64,000 nucleotides of DNA from Deinococcus seoulensis (GCF_014648115.1 NZ_BMQM01000003.1:1-64000); one strand, 5' to 3'; positions 28,262 to 36,743 are shown, counted from the first letter of the stretch. Numbers and translations are program-made. Notes: generated by a model from the sequence alone, not told the origin.

Positions 28262-29565
28262 GCGCGGTCCCCCAGGCGGGCGGCCAGGGCGCGGGCGGCG
28301 CGGCTGAAACTGTCGCCCCGCTGCCGGTAATCCCGGAACTGATCGAAGCTCGTGCCGATCGGGGCCAGCAGCACCGTGCCCTGCGCCTCCCCGCCCGCGC
28401 TGCCCAGGGCGTCCAGGCCCGCCTGCACCGCGCGGTCCATGCTCTCGTCGCCGGTGTCGCCCGGCACGGCCCGGTAGGGGAGGCCCAGCCCGCGGGCCAG
28501 GGTCTCGCCGTCCTCACCGAACGCGATGACCTGCGCGACCCGCCCGGCCGCCGCCGCCCGCAGCGGCGCGAGGTCCGCGCCCTTGTCACGGCCGCCCACC
28601 AGCCACGCGACCGGAGGCGTGGCCCGTTCCAGCGCCGCCTGCACCGCCAGGGTGCGCGTGGCGATGGAATCCTCGATGAAGCGCACGCCGCCCACGCGGG
28701 CCACCGTCTCGAAGCGGCCCTTCACGGGGGCGGCCGTGCCCAGCGCGCCGGCCAGCACGCCCGTATCGACCGGGCGGCCCAGGTGCCGCAGCAACGCCTC
28801 GGCCGCCAGGATCGCCGCCGCCGCGTTCGCCGGGTGAATGCCGTCCGGCAGCGCGTCGGCGTCCAGCACGGGCGTCCCGTCGGCCAGGGCCAGCCTCGCG
28901 GGCGTGAACGGCTGAAGGTGGGCGCGCGTGGGCACGGTCAGGTCCGCCGGGACGATCAGCACGTCCCCGGCCTCCTGCGCCGCCGTGATGTTCAACTTGG
29001 CCGCGTGGTACGCCCCGACCGTACCGTGCCGGTCGATGTGATCCACGCCCAGGTTCGTGATGACCGCCACCGGCAACCGCACGCCCGGCACCCGCTCCAG
29101 CTGAAAGCTCGACAGTTCCACGACCGCCACCTGCGCCGTGTCCACCACGTCCAGCAGCGGCGGGTCGATGTTCCCGCCCTCGCGGGCGTTCAGGCCGCAC
29201 GCGCGCAGCAGGTGCGCGACCAGCACGGTCGTGCTGCCCTTCCCGGCCGTGCCGGTCACGCCCACCATCGGCAACGCGGGCCGCAGCCGCGCCGCGAGCG
29301 CCACCTCACCGATCACCTCGGCCCCCGCCGCCCGCAGCGCCGTCAGGTCCGGGTGATCAATGGGCACGCCCGGCGCGGCCACCACCGTCCGGTAGGGGCG
29401 GGTCACGTCGCCCCGCTCCCAGCCCAGTTCGTCCATCAGCGCGAGGTCCTCTGCCGCCGGGCGCGCGTCCAGCCACTCGCCGCGCACGCCCTCCCGCGCC
29501 AGGAACCGCGCCGCGCCGCGCCCACTCCGTCCCAACCCGTACACCAGCACCCCGTCAAGCTTCAC
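28258..29565 (-). CDS. murD: UDP-N-acetylmuramoyl-L-alanine:D-glutamate ligase MurD
   Basis: 435 residues. Adds D-glutamate to UDP-MurNAc-L-Ala in peptidoglycan precursor synthesis. An N-terminal Rossmann domain (GVLVYGLGRSGRGAARFL) is followed by the ATP loop VTGTAGKGSTT, ELSSFQLE and AVITNLGVDHIDRHGT, then the C-terminal ligase domain with FIEDSIATRT. I place the start at the GTG at 29565 since TATGGT ends 7 bp upstream, and the protein then begins VKLDGVLVYGLG as in relatives; an in-frame ATG at 29577 is the alternative. Confidence 0.92.
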   Translation of the reverse strand: MKLDGVLVYGLGRSGRGAARFLAREGVRGEWLDARPAAEDLALMDELGWERGDVTRPYRTVVAAPGVPIDHPDLTALRAAGAEVIGEVALAARLRPALPMVGVTGTAGKGSTTVLVAHLLRACGLNAREGGNIDPPLLDVVDTAQVAVVELSSFQLERVPGVRLPVAVITNLGVDHIDRHGTVGAYHAAKLNITAAQEAGDVLIVPADLTVPTRAHLQPFTPARLALADGTPVLDADALPDGIHPANAAAAILAAEALLRHLGRPVDTGVLAGALGTAAPVKGRFETVARVGGVRFIEDSIATRTLAVQAALERATPPVAWLVGGRDKGADLAPLRAAAAGRVAQVIAFGEDGETLARGLGLPYRAVPGDTGDESMDRAVQAGLDALGSAGGEAQGTVLLAPIGTSFDQFRDYRQRGDSFSRAARALAARLGDRA

Positions 29566-29572
29566 GCCACCC

Positions 29573-29578
29573 ACCATA
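29573..29578 (-). promoter_or_regulatory. Leaderless -10 box (TATGGT) for murD
   Basis: On the minus strand TATGGT is 7 bp before the GTG at 29565. It contains the alternative ATG at 29577. Confidence 0.5.
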
Positions 29579-29666
29579 GAACAGCGCCGCGCCCTTGTGT
29601 TCTGCGGGTTCCAGGGCAAACAATCGAACACCACACCCCGCGCCGATTCCCCCCTGGAGGTCACCC

Positions 29667-30896
29667 ATGCCCACCCACCCCGCGCCGTCCGTCCTGACCC
29701 TGCTGGGCGCGGCCCTCGCGTGCGCCGCGTCTGCCGGGGGCAGCGCTCCCGCTGACCGGTCGCTGCCATCTCCCGTCCTGAGTACCCCCGTGCGGGAGGT
29801 CGCGGTGGCCGCCGCACCCGACGGCACCGTGTTCCTCGCGGCCCTCAGCGACAGCGGGCAGTTCAGTAGCGGCCGGGGCACCTTCACGGCCCGCACGCTG
29901 CGCGCCTGGAAGGCCGCGCCCGGCGGCCCCTGGACGCCGCTGCCCCGCCAGGACGGAACCGGGGTGGGCGGCCCCCTCGGCCTGAACGACCGCCACCCGC
30001 GCCCCGCCGCGAACCTGAACCTCAGCGCCGACCGGCACGGCAGCGCCGTCCTGGCCTGGAACGAGAACTACGGCGACAACGACATCGTGCAGCTGCGCGC
30101 CCTGCGGCCCGGCGGCTGGACCGACTGGCCCGGTCGCTACCTGGGCGACGACCTGCCCTACGCCGCCCGCACCCGCGCCGTCGCCGCCTGGAAGGGCGAG
30201 GCGGTCCTCGCCTGGGGCGAATTCCTGCGCAATCCCGACGGCAGCCAGCTGACCGTGCGCCGCTGGAACGACGCGGCCCGCAGCTGGGTGCGCGGCCCCG
30301 CCTTCAACGACCCACGCGCCTACGCCCGCACGCCCGCGCTGGCCCTAACCCGCGCCGGGCAGCCCGTCGTGGCGTGGCTTCAGGGCGACGTGACCGCCGC
30401 CCGCGTCCTCGCCGCCCGCTGGGACGGACAGGCGTGGCAGGCCATGGGCGGCCCGCTGAACCGGCACCCGCCCGGCTACGTCGCCTCCACCCGCCTCGTA
30501 CTGGACGGGCAGGACCGCCCCATCGCCGCGTGGCTCGAAGACCACGCCGGACAGGACACCCTGTACGCCGCCCGCTGGGACGGCCAGCACTGGCAGCCGC
30601 TGGGCGGCCCGGTCAGCGCCGCGTTCGCCTCGGCCCCCACCCTGAGTACCGACCCCGCCGGGCACGCCGTCCTCGCCTGGGTGCAGGAACGCGGCGGCCA
30701 GGGGCAGGTGCACGCCGCCCGCTGGACCGGACAGCACTGGCAGGGATTGGGCGTGCAGAACCGCGACCCGCGCCGCGACGCCCGCAGCCCCAGCGTCACC
30801 ACCGACGACGCCGGACGCACCACCCTCGCCTGGAGGGAAGACGGGGGAGGCGTCTACCAGATTCAGCTCCGGCAGATTCAGCTCCGGCAGTTCTGA
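29667..30896 (+). CDS. Secreted protein with beta-propeller-like repeats
   Basis: 409 residues. A Sec signal peptide (SVLTLLGAALACAASAGG) is followed by repeating blades of about 45-55 residues in which A-R-W-D-G-Q-x-W-Q-x-x-G-G alternates with short AxLAW(V/L/N) turns, as in extracellular six- or seven-bladed propellers. No catalytic motif. A GGAGGT ribosome site sits 6 bp before ATG 29667. The last codons repeat a 15-bp unit twice, giving IQLRQIQLRQF, which looks like a recent duplication. Function unknown. Confidence 0.75.
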   Translation: MPTHPAPSVLTLLGAALACAASAGGSAPADRSLPSPVLSTPVREVAVAAAPDGTVFLAALSDSGQFSSGRGTFTARTLRAWKAAPGGPWTPLPRQDGTGVGGPLGLNDRHPRPAANLNLSADRHGSAVLAWNENYGDNDIVQLRALRPGGWTDWPGRYLGDDLPYAARTRAVAAWKGEAVLAWGEFLRNPDGSQLTVRRWNDAARSWVRGPAFNDPRAYARTPALALTRAGQPVVAWLQGDVTAARVLAARWDGQAWQAMGGPLNRHPPGYVASTRLVLDGQDRPIAAWLEDHAGQDTLYAARWDGQHWQPLGGPVSAAFASAPTLSTDPAGHAVLAWVQERGGQGQVHAARWTGQHWQGLGVQNRDPRRDARSPSVTTDDAGRTTLAWREDGGGVYQIQLRQIQLRQF

Positions 30897-30920
30897 ATCC
30901 TGTTCAGGCTACTCAGCGCC

Positions 30921-32315
30921 TTACGCTCCGGCGGGCTCTACTACTTCAGGCTCACGGACGGGCGGCGGCGTGACCGTCAGGCCCGCCTCGTCCTGCGCCC
31001 ACGCCATGAACGCCCCCAGGCCCCGGCGGAACATCACCGGGCGTTTCTCGCGCTTACCCAGCTTGCGGGGCTTGCCGGTCCGCTCGTTGATCTCGGCCGG
31101 CAGTTCCGGCACCAGCGCCCAGTTCACGTTCATCGGCTGGAACCCCTTCGGGTTCGCGCTCGCCAGGTAACGGGTCAGGCCACCCAGCATGCTCTCGGCA
31201 GGCGGCGTGAGAGGTTCGAGGCCCAGCGCCAGTCGCGCGGCGTTCGTTCCGGCCAGCCAGCCGGTCGCCGCCGACTCCAGGTACCCCTCCGTGCCCGCCA
31301 GGACGCCCGCCACCAGCTTCGTCGGGTCGGCCTTCAGTTGCAGCGTGGACTCCAGCACCAGCGGCGCATTCAGGTACGTGTTGCGGTGCATCACGCCGTA
31401 CCGGACGATCTCGGCGTTCCCCAGGCCCGGAATCAGGTTCACGACCACCTTCTGATCCCCCCACTTCAGGCCCGTCTGGAAGCCCACCAGCGACCACATG
31501 CGGCCCTCGCGGTCCTCCTGACGCAGCTGCGCCACCGCGTACGGCCAGCGCCCCGTCCTCGGATCGTCCAGCCCCTTGGGCGACATCGGCCCGAAGCGCG
31601 GCGTGTCGATCCCGCGCCGGGCGATCTCCTCGATGGGCATGCAACCCTCGAAGAACTCCAGCTTCTCCCAGTCGTGCGGCGTGTGCGCGCGCGCCTGCTC
31701 CAGCGCCCCGAAGAACGCCAGGTACTCGTCCTTCGTGAAAGGGCAGTTGATGTAATCCGCGCTCTGCTCGTACCGCCCCGCCCGCCACGCCACGTCCATG
31801 TCGATGGAGTCGAACGCGATCACGGGCGCCGCCGCGTCATAGAAGCTCAGGCGCTCGCTGCCGGTCAGGCGGGCCATGTCCGCCGCCAGCGCGTCCGACG
31901 TCAGCGGCCCCGACGCGATCACCGCGATGCCCTCCGGCACGGCCGTGACCTCCTCGCCCAGCACCTCGATCAGCGGATGCTCCCGCACCGCGCGCGTCAC
32001 CCGCTCACTGAACTCGTCCCGCTCGACCGCCAGCGCATTCCCCGCCGGCAGTTTGGAGGCGTCCGCCGCGCCCACGATCGCGCCCCCCACACTCCGCAAC
32101 TCGGCCTGAAGCAAGCCCTTGCTCTGCAACTCACCCTCGCCGCCCAGCGAGTTACTGCACACCAGCTCCGCGAAATTCCCGCTGCGGTGCGCCGGGGTCA
32201 TCTTCACGGGCCGCATCTCATAGAGGCGCACCCGCACGCCCAGCCGCGCCGCCGCCAGGGCCGCCTCGGACCCCGCCAGTCCCGCACCAATCACTGTGAT
32301 CATTCGCTCGCTCAT
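30921..32315 (-). CDS. trmFO: Folate-dependent tRNA (uracil-54-C5)-methyltransferase TrmFO
   Basis: 464 residues. FAD- and methylenetetrahydrofolate-dependent enzyme making m5U54 in tRNA. The FAD-binding N-terminus is ITVIGAGLAGSEAALAAARLG, and characteristic blocks are VCSNSLGGEGELQSKGLLQAELR, CPFTKDEYLAFF, FEGCMPIEEIARRG and WSLVGFQTGLKWGDQ. Acts in tRNA modification in the cytoplasm. Start at ATG 32315; a TACACT box is 9 bp upstream. A TTG one codon upstream is a possible start. Confidence 0.95.
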   Translation of the reverse strand: MSERMITVIGAGLAGSEAALAAARLGVRVRLYEMRPVKMTPAHRSGNFAELVCSNSLGGEGELQSKGLLQAELRSVGGAIVGAADASKLPAGNALAVERDEFSERVTRAVREHPLIEVLGEEVTAVPEGIAVIASGPLTSDALAADMARLTGSERLSFYDAAAPVIAFDSIDMDVAWRAGRYEQSADYINCPFTKDEYLAFFGALEQARAHTPHDWEKLEFFEGCMPIEEIARRGIDTPRFGPMSPKGLDDPRTGRWPYAVAQLRQEDREGRMWSLVGFQTGLKWGDQKVVVNLIPGLGNAEIVRYGVMHRNTYLNAPLVLESTLQLKADPTKLVAGVLAGTEGYLESAATGWLAGTNAARLALGLEPLTPPAESMLGGLTRYLASANPKGFQPMNVNWALVPELPAEINERTGKPRKLGKREKRPVMFRRGLGAFMAWAQDEAGLTVTPPPVREPEVVEPAGA

Positions 32316-32391
32316 CAAGACGGCAGTGTAGGGCAGACCTGTCTGCACGTTTGTGGGACGTCACGGTGCCGGATGGTTCGCGGCCAGCCTG

Positions 32392-32835
32392 TCAATCCTC
32401 GGCCTTCAGGCGCCGGCCCGCCCTGACCAGATGCAGTTCCCACAGGGCACTCCCGAGCAACCCGAGCGCCGCGCCACCCAGCGGTACCGCGTACAGAAAG
32501 ATCATGAATGAGGTCGATGCCGCCTCCTCTCCGTACAAATACATCCCCCAGAGCATCGCCACGCCTGCCAGTGGACTGAATGGCAGGACCACGGCACTCA
32601 GCACGCACAGCAGGACCGTGCGGAACCAGGACCGGAGCAGGACACCCCAGCCGAATTCACTGCCCCCCGGCGACGCCACGTACAGGCCCCGGTAGCGGTA
32701 CGACACCATCCGCGCCATCCTGGCATCACCTGGATCGGGGGCAGGACCGGTGGCCGGACGCGCGCGGCTGACTGGCAGGCCGAGGGCCAGGATCAGCGCC
32801 GCCAGCGTGAGCAGGCGAATCAGCGTCTCTACCAT
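32392..32835 (-). CDS. Small membrane protein of unknown function
   Basis: 147 residues with an N-terminal hydrophobic segment and two later helices (about 66-95 and 107-130). Cytoplasmic ends are charged. No domain recognised. The ATG at 32835 has a strong GGAGG 4-5 bp upstream that is supplied by the terminus of the adjacent 112-bp repeat element; the element ends at the start codon. Typical GC and codon use for the region. Confidence 0.65.
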   Translation of the reverse strand: MVETLIRLLTLAALILALGLPVSRARPATGPAPDPGDARMARMVSYRYRGLYVASPGGSEFGWGVLLRSWFRTVLLCVLSAVVLPFSPLAGVAMLWGMYLYGEEAASTSFMIFLYAVPLGGAALGLLGSALWELHLVRAGRRLKAED

Positions 32836-32948
32836 TAGACCTCCTGCGAAAGTGGGTTTTCGAGCCAGCCAGCCTCTTCGCTATTGTTGGCTGGCAGGAA
32901 GAAATCAGGCACGAGTCAGGAGTCAGAAGGACTTCCGCGGGAGGTCTA
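32836..32948 (+). repeat. TAGACCTCC-ended inverted-repeat element, copy 1 (112-113 bp)
   Basis: Left terminus TAGACCTCCTGCGAAAGT is nearly the inverse of right terminus ACTTCCGCGGGAGGTCTA (14 of 18 identities). The interior holds a GCCAGCC...GGCTGGC hairpin. The second copy is at 33435-34726, interrupted by an IS. A MITE-like non-autonomous element is my inference; the absence of a coding frame is observed. Confidence 0.75.
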
Positions 32949-33052
32949 CTGCGTTCAGGACGCTATTTCTGGCGAAGTGTCAGGTGCTGAGCTACTTGAC
33001 CCGCTCAAGCACGCCTCGCTGCGTGGAGAGCGTTCAGTATGTTGGGGAGAAG

Positions 33053-33409
33053 ATGTCCCGCCTTTTGACTCATCCTGTCCTGCTGGTGATTGGTCTCAAC
33101 ATACTCCTTGCCGGTATCAGCATCATTCCCGTACTAACCACTCCTGACATGCGCCCTCCACGTCAAAAATTTGAGAGGCTTTGCGCGAAAGAGCTTGATC
33201 GTCTAAAAGATTTAACAGAGGGCAGAGTTATACGAGCCGTAACTTTTAATTATAATACCAGAGGCGGAAAAACCCCCAATAGGGCAGATTTTAGTAGTTT
33301 TACAATTTCATATAATAAAGTATCGCTCAAGACAACTGGAAGCTGCCAATTTAAAGATAATAATGGTATTCCATCATTCATCATCGAAAATATAAAAACA
33401 GTCCAATAG
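33053..33409 (+). CDS. AT-rich orphan membrane-anchored protein
   Basis: 118 residues. The first 27 (LLTHPVLLVIGLNILLAGISIIPVL) are one membrane helix or signal anchor; the rest is a polar, Lys/Asn-rich domain. Base composition falls to roughly one-third G+C from about 33180, against near 70% elsewhere, and it uses codons such as AAT, ATA and TTA that the neighbours avoid. A GGGGAGAAG ribosome site precedes the ATG. Recent transfer is likely. No domain recognised. It lies between two copies of the 112-bp element. Confidence 0.6.
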   Translation: MSRLLTHPVLLVIGLNILLAGISIIPVLTTPDMRPPRQKFERLCAKELDRLKDLTEGRVIRAVTFNYNTRGGKTPNRADFSSFTISYNKVSLKTTGSCQFKDNNGIPSFIIENIKTVQ

Positions 33410-33470
33410 TATTTCTACACGCATGCTGGTATATTCGACCTCCTGCGCAAGTGAGTTTTCAAGCCGCCCG

Positions 33471-33479
33471 GCCTCTCCG
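33471..33479. repeat. 9-bp target-site duplication, left
   Basis: GCCTCTCCG, repeated at 34649-34657 at the other end of the insertion sequence. Confidence 0.85.
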
Positions 33480-34648
33480 CAGGCTTTTATCTTGACGCGA
33501 GTTCAGGAATCAGGAGTTGAAGAGCGAGCAACGGATCAATGGTCAGGCGGCGCACCAGTGCTGTGATCTGACGAGTTCTTCCACTGAGCAGAGCAACCAT
33601 CACGCCATTGAGCATCGCCCGTCCCTGTGCTCCTTTGCGCAACCGACACGCATCCTCGTGCAGCACGACATCCCGGCAATGGTGGCTTCGATTCTCTATA
33701 CCCCAGTGACCGCGCCAGATGCGCTCCGCTTCCTGAGCCGTCAGCAGCCGGCTGCTGACGGCATACCGCACCTCAACCCGTTGTATGCCATCGCGGCGCG
33801 TGACCTGATGTTCTCGACGGATCAACGTCTGCACGCCACACAACCCGTCCTTGATGTCTTCCGGAACCTGCGCACCGGTGATCACCGACGTACGCCGCTC
33901 CCAGACTTCCCCACTGCGCCGCTCGACGTCCACGACGTGATCGTGCGCCGGGTATGTGAACGCGAACTTCGCCCATTCCTTGAGCGAGCGGGTGTTGTTC
34001 TTGAGTGGGACGAGGTAGGCTCCGCCTGCCTCGTCGATTCGAGTGGTGAGTTCCCGCTCGGTGTAGGCGGCGTCCAACGTCATGAGCCACCCGTTCCCGA
34101 AGAGGGTCGTGAGGGTGGGGAGCAGATCCTGCATCCCTTTGGCTTCATGACGCCCTGCTTGATCGACCTGCGCGACGGTCAGCGCCAGCTCATGGAAGAA
34201 GACCGATAGGAACGAGAGGGCCGTTCGGCCCTCTCGAGCGCTTCCTTTCAGGACTTTGCCGTCACCGGCAAGGATGACCAGGTGGTCATGCGCCGTGGGA
34301 TGTTGAGCCTTCACCCAATCCAGCAGGGCGCGTTGCAGTTCAGGAAGATGCTGGTCCAGCGACCAGAAGAAGCGGTAGATCATAGCCTGCTGGGGGAGGC
34401 GGTCGAGGCCGAGGTGCTGGCACAGCACCTCGCGGTGTCCGGCGATCCACTGGGTGAGGGCGAGAATGTTGGGTGGTCCGGCGAGGAGGCCAGTGAGAAT
34501 GACGGTCCAGAGGGCGTCCCACGGATAGTGGATGCGGGTAGGGGCACGCCAGTCGGGAATTTGAGTTAGAAATGGGAGCGGGCTGATGGGTGGTCTCACA
34601 ACTCCCAATCAGCCCGTTTTGTTGGACCCGAGTCAAGATAAAAGCCTG
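33480..34648 (-). mobile_element. ISAs1-family insertion sequence (1169 bp)
   Basis: Terminal inverted repeats CAGGCTTTTATCTTGAC on both ends, flanked by a 9-bp duplication GCCTCTCCG. One transposase gene (33487-34608, minus) fills it. The length, repeats and target duplication fit the ISAs1 family. A 9-bp inverted repeat (CGGGCTGAT/ATCAGCCCG, about 34579-34615) folds across the transposase start, which could limit translation from read-through transcripts. The insertion is probably recent because its ends and duplication are intact. Confidence 0.9.
33487..34608 (-). CDS. ISAs1-family DDE transposase
   Basis: 373 residues, apparently intact. DDE elements: ILAGDGKVLKGSAREG (first Asp), TLDAAYTERELTTRI (second Asp), and the family signature HWGIENRSHHCRDVVLHEDACRLRKG with the Glu. 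The N-terminus PPISPLPFLTQIPDWRAPTRIHYPW matches other ISAs1 members. Stop codon lies inside the left terminal repeat. The exact start is uncertain: TTG 34608 or GTG 34599; neither has a good ribosome site, and the start lies in a hairpin. Confidence 0.92.
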   Translation of the reverse strand: MGVVRPPISPLPFLTQIPDWRAPTRIHYPWDALWTVILTGLLAGPPNILALTQWIAGHREVLCQHLGLDRLPQQAMIYRFFWSLDQHLPELQRALLDWVKAQHPTAHDHLVILAGDGKVLKGSAREGRTALSFLSVFFHELALTVAQVDQAGRHEAKGMQDLLPTLTTLFGNGWLMTLDAAYTERELTTRIDEAGGAYLVPLKNNTRSLKEWAKFAFTYPAHDHVVDVERRSGEVWERRTSVITGAQVPEDIKDGLCGVQTLIRREHQVTRRDGIQRVEVRYAVSSRLLTAQEAERIWRGHWGIENRSHHCRDVVLHEDACRLRKGAQGRAMLNGVMVALLSGRTRQITALVRRLTIDPLLALQLLIPELASR

Positions 34649-34657
34649 GCCTCTCCG
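34649..34657. repeat. 9-bp target-site duplication, right
   Basis: GCCTCTCCG, identical to 33471-33479. Confidence 0.85.
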
Positions 34658-34817
34658 CTGTTCCTACCTGCAAGGAGGAATCCCGACACAGCTTTGAGCT
34701 TTAGAAGGACTTTCGCAGGAGGTCTATTCCTGCACCATGCCGGCAGCCTACCCGCGCCGACCCGTTCCCGTGAAGGCACCTGACGCAACGCGACCGACCA
34801 CTGCCCCTCCGGCAGCT

Positions 34818-35624
34818 TCAGCGTTCCGGCGTGCCGCCCAGCGCGGCCTTCACGCGCGACAGGCTCTCGTAGGCCAGGATCCGCACGGCCCACAGGCGGT
34901 CCAGGGGGAGGGGCAGGGTGGTGTCGAAGCGGGTTTCGGGTGCGGGTACGCTGATCACGTTCACGCCGTACGTGCGGAACAGCGCGGCGGCGCGGCGGCT
35001 GTGGCTGGGGCTGGTCACCAGCAGGATGGTCGTCCAGCCGCGCGTGCGGGCCAGGTCGCGCACGCGGGCCGCCTCGTCGCGGGTGGTGGTGACGTTGCTC
35101 AGGGTCAGGACTTCCGGGCCGTCCTGCGCGAACTGCCGCGTGATGACCTGCCGTGCCAGCACGCTGATTTTCGGGCAGTCGCGCGGCCCGATCAGGCCGG
35201 ACTGCTCGGAGACGGTCAGGGTGGGCGCGTAATTCTGCCCCCACAACTCCAGGCCGCGCGTCAGGCGGGCCAGACTGGCGGACTCCAGCGTGCGTGCCCC
35301 GCACTGCACGCCGCCGCCCAGCACCACGATCGCGTCGGCCCGGCCGGGCGGCTGGTCCAGCGTCAGGGCCGCCAGCGGTGCGCGCAGCGTGGGTGTCAGC
35401 AGGCACGCGGCCAGCGCCAGTGCCACGCCAGCGGCGGCGGCGTGCAGGGCGCGGCGGGACGGGCGGAACGCTCCGGCCAGTGCGCCCAGGATCAGCAGGC
35501 CCCACAGCAGGGGCGTGCCCGCACGCACCTCGCCCAGAAAGGCGGCCAGCACGCCCAGCGCGGCGCCCACGGCAGCACCACCCAGCGCGCCCCTGATCTG
35601 CTCGTTGCGGTCCGGTGCCGTCAT
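34818..35624 (-). CDS. YdcF-like (DUF218) envelope protein
   Basis: 268 residues. About three N-terminal membrane helices (residues 12-30, 40-56, 62-80) precede a DUF218 domain with DAIVVLGGGVQCG, RLTRGLELW, TLSNVTTTRDEAARVRDLARTRGWTTILLVTSPSHSRRAAALFR. YdcF/SanA relatives act in envelope biogenesis; the reaction is not established. ATG at 35624, with a TACACT box 8 bp upstream on the minus strand. Confidence 0.85.
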   Translation of the reverse strand: MTAPDRNEQIRGALGGAAVGAALGVLAAFLGEVRAGTPLLWGLLILGALAGAFRPSRRALHAAAAGVALALAACLLTPTLRAPLAALTLDQPPGRADAIVVLGGGVQCGARTLESASLARLTRGLELWGQNYAPTLTVSEQSGLIGPRDCPKISVLARQVITRQFAQDGPEVLTLSNVTTTRDEAARVRDLARTRGWTTILLVTSPSHSRRAAALFRTYGVNVISVPAPETRFDTTLPLPLDRLWAVRILAYESLSRVKAALGGTPER

Positions 35625-35684
35625 CGCCCGGCAGTGTAACGGGCGCAGGACACTTCCCCCTGCCGGTCACGGCGTGGGGATGCC

Positions 35685-35690
35685 TATACT
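35685..35690 (+). promoter_or_regulatory. Leaderless -10 box (TATACT) for the DUF305 gene
   Basis: TATACT is 7 bp before the ATG at 35698, and an alternative ATG at 35680 overlaps it. Confidence 0.55.
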
Positions 35691-35697
35691 CGCGGGC

Positions 35698-36306
35698 ATG
35701 TTGCGTCGCCTCGCCCTTCCACTGCTGGTCGTTCTCGCTGCCGTGCTGGGCGGTCTGCTGCTGCTTCCGCGTCTGGGCGGCCCGGCCGAGAGCAGTACCG
35801 AGGTGCGGTTCGTGCGCGAGATGATCCAGCATCACGCGCAGGCCGTGGACATGGCCACCCGCGTCCGTGAGCGCAGCACCGACCCGGACGTGCGCCTGCT
35901 GGCGCTGGACATCATGCTCTCGCAGCAGGAGCAGATCGGGCAGATGCGCGGCTGGCTGACCCTCTGGAAGCGCCCGTGGGCGGGGGCAGGCATGAGCGCC
36001 GACCACGCCCGCATGATGGGCATGGCCACGCAGGCGCAGGTCGAGAACCTCAGCACCCTGAAAGGCCGCGCCGCCGACGTGAGTTTCCTGCAACTCATGA
36101 CCCGCCACCACCAGGGCGCCCTGAGCATGGTCGGTCCGGCCTTGAAGCCCGGCGTGCGCCCCGAGGTGCAGGCCCTGGCCCGCCAGATCGACCTGACGCA
36201 GACCGCCGAGGTGAAACTCATGACCGACATGCTGCGGGAGCGGGGCGCGCAGCCGCTCCCCACGCCTGCCAGCAGCCACGGCGACATGGACGGTATGCAG
36301 CACTGA
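35698..36306 (+). CDS. DUF305 protein (membrane-anchored metal-binding-like)
   Basis: 202 residues. A membrane segment (LALPLLVVLAAVLGGLLLLPRL) is followed by the DUF305 domain: EVRFVREMIQHHAQAVDMATRVRER and FLQLMTRHHQGALSMVGPALKP, each with the paired His motif. Such proteins are exported, His/Met-rich and sometimes near copper or heavy-metal systems; their role is unproven. The TGA stop supplies the first A of repeat element C. Confidence 0.85.
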   Translation: MLRRLALPLLVVLAAVLGGLLLLPRLGGPAESSTEVRFVREMIQHHAQAVDMATRVRERSTDPDVRLLALDIMLSQQEQIGQMRGWLTLWKRPWAGAGMSADHARMMGMATQAQVENLSTLKGRAADVSFLQLMTRHHQGALSMVGPALKPGVRPEVQALARQIDLTQTAEVKLMTDMLRERGAQPLPTPASSHGDMDGMQH

Positions 36307-36358
36307 CACGGACTCGGATTGAATGGTTTGCGGAGCCGTGCAATCCGCTGAGCTTCAG
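36306..36358 (+). repeat. TIR element copy C (degenerate left half)
   Basis: ACACGGACTCGGATTGAATGGTTTG... continues with a decayed hairpin-1 right arm GCAATCCG and then fades before hairpin 2 and the right terminus. It starts on the last A of the DUF305 TGA. Between convergent genes. Confidence 0.65.
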
Positions 36359-36366
36359 CCGGGGCG

Positions 36367-36672
36367 TTACCAGGTGTCCTCGTCCCAGGCGTCGGTCTTG
36401 CCGTCGCGGCGGGCCTTGCGGCGGGCGTCCTTGCCGGTCTTCTTTTTCGGGCGGGGCGGCAGGGTCAGTTCGTAGGGCCGTTCCGGGTTGCAGGGGGCGG
36501 GGTGTTCGCCCAGCGACTCGCCGGGGTCGTTGCGGATGTTCCCGGCGACGTGCAGGTGCCGCTCGCCGCAGTACGGGCAGGCGTCCACGACCCAGAACAT
36601 CACGCGGGTGCCGGGCATGTCGCGCAGGGTCACGAAGGCCTGCTGGGGGGTGCGTCGGTCCTTCTTCGCCAT
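36367..36672 (-). CDS. Small CxxC zinc-finger-like protein
   Basis: 101 residues. A single C-P-Y-C-G-E-R-H-L-H cluster (about residues 32-41) suggests zinc binding, followed by a basic Lys/Arg-rich tail (PPRPKKKTGKDARRKARRDGK). This looks like a nucleic-acid-associated small protein. No family recognised. TACTCT is 7 bp before the ATG at 36672, supporting the start. Confidence 0.6.
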   Translation of the reverse strand: MAKKDRRTPQQAFVTLRDMPGTRVMFWVVDACPYCGERHLHVAGNIRNDPGESLGEHPAPCNPERPYELTLPPRPKKKTGKDARRKARRDGKTDAWDEDTW

Positions 36673-36743
36673 GCGGCGCAGAGTACCGCCCGCCCGCGCC
36701 GGAGTCTGTGGCGGGCATGGCGTTCCGGTCAGGGCGGCCCGGT

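Larger units (their letters stand above)
33435..34726 (+). repeat. Inverted-repeat element, copy 2, split by an insertion sequence
   Basis: Left part (33435-33479) and right part (34649-34726) realign with copy 1: CGACCTCCTGCGCAAGTG at one end and TTTCGCAGGAGGTCT at the other. The 1169-bp IS at 33480-34648 has entered it with a 9-bp target duplication. Both copies have the same orientation. Confidence 0.75.

Noticed and set aside
33517..34209. Rightward open frame of 230 codons inside the IS
   Set aside because: It is the opposite strand of the intact transposase and has no ribosome site or homology signs.
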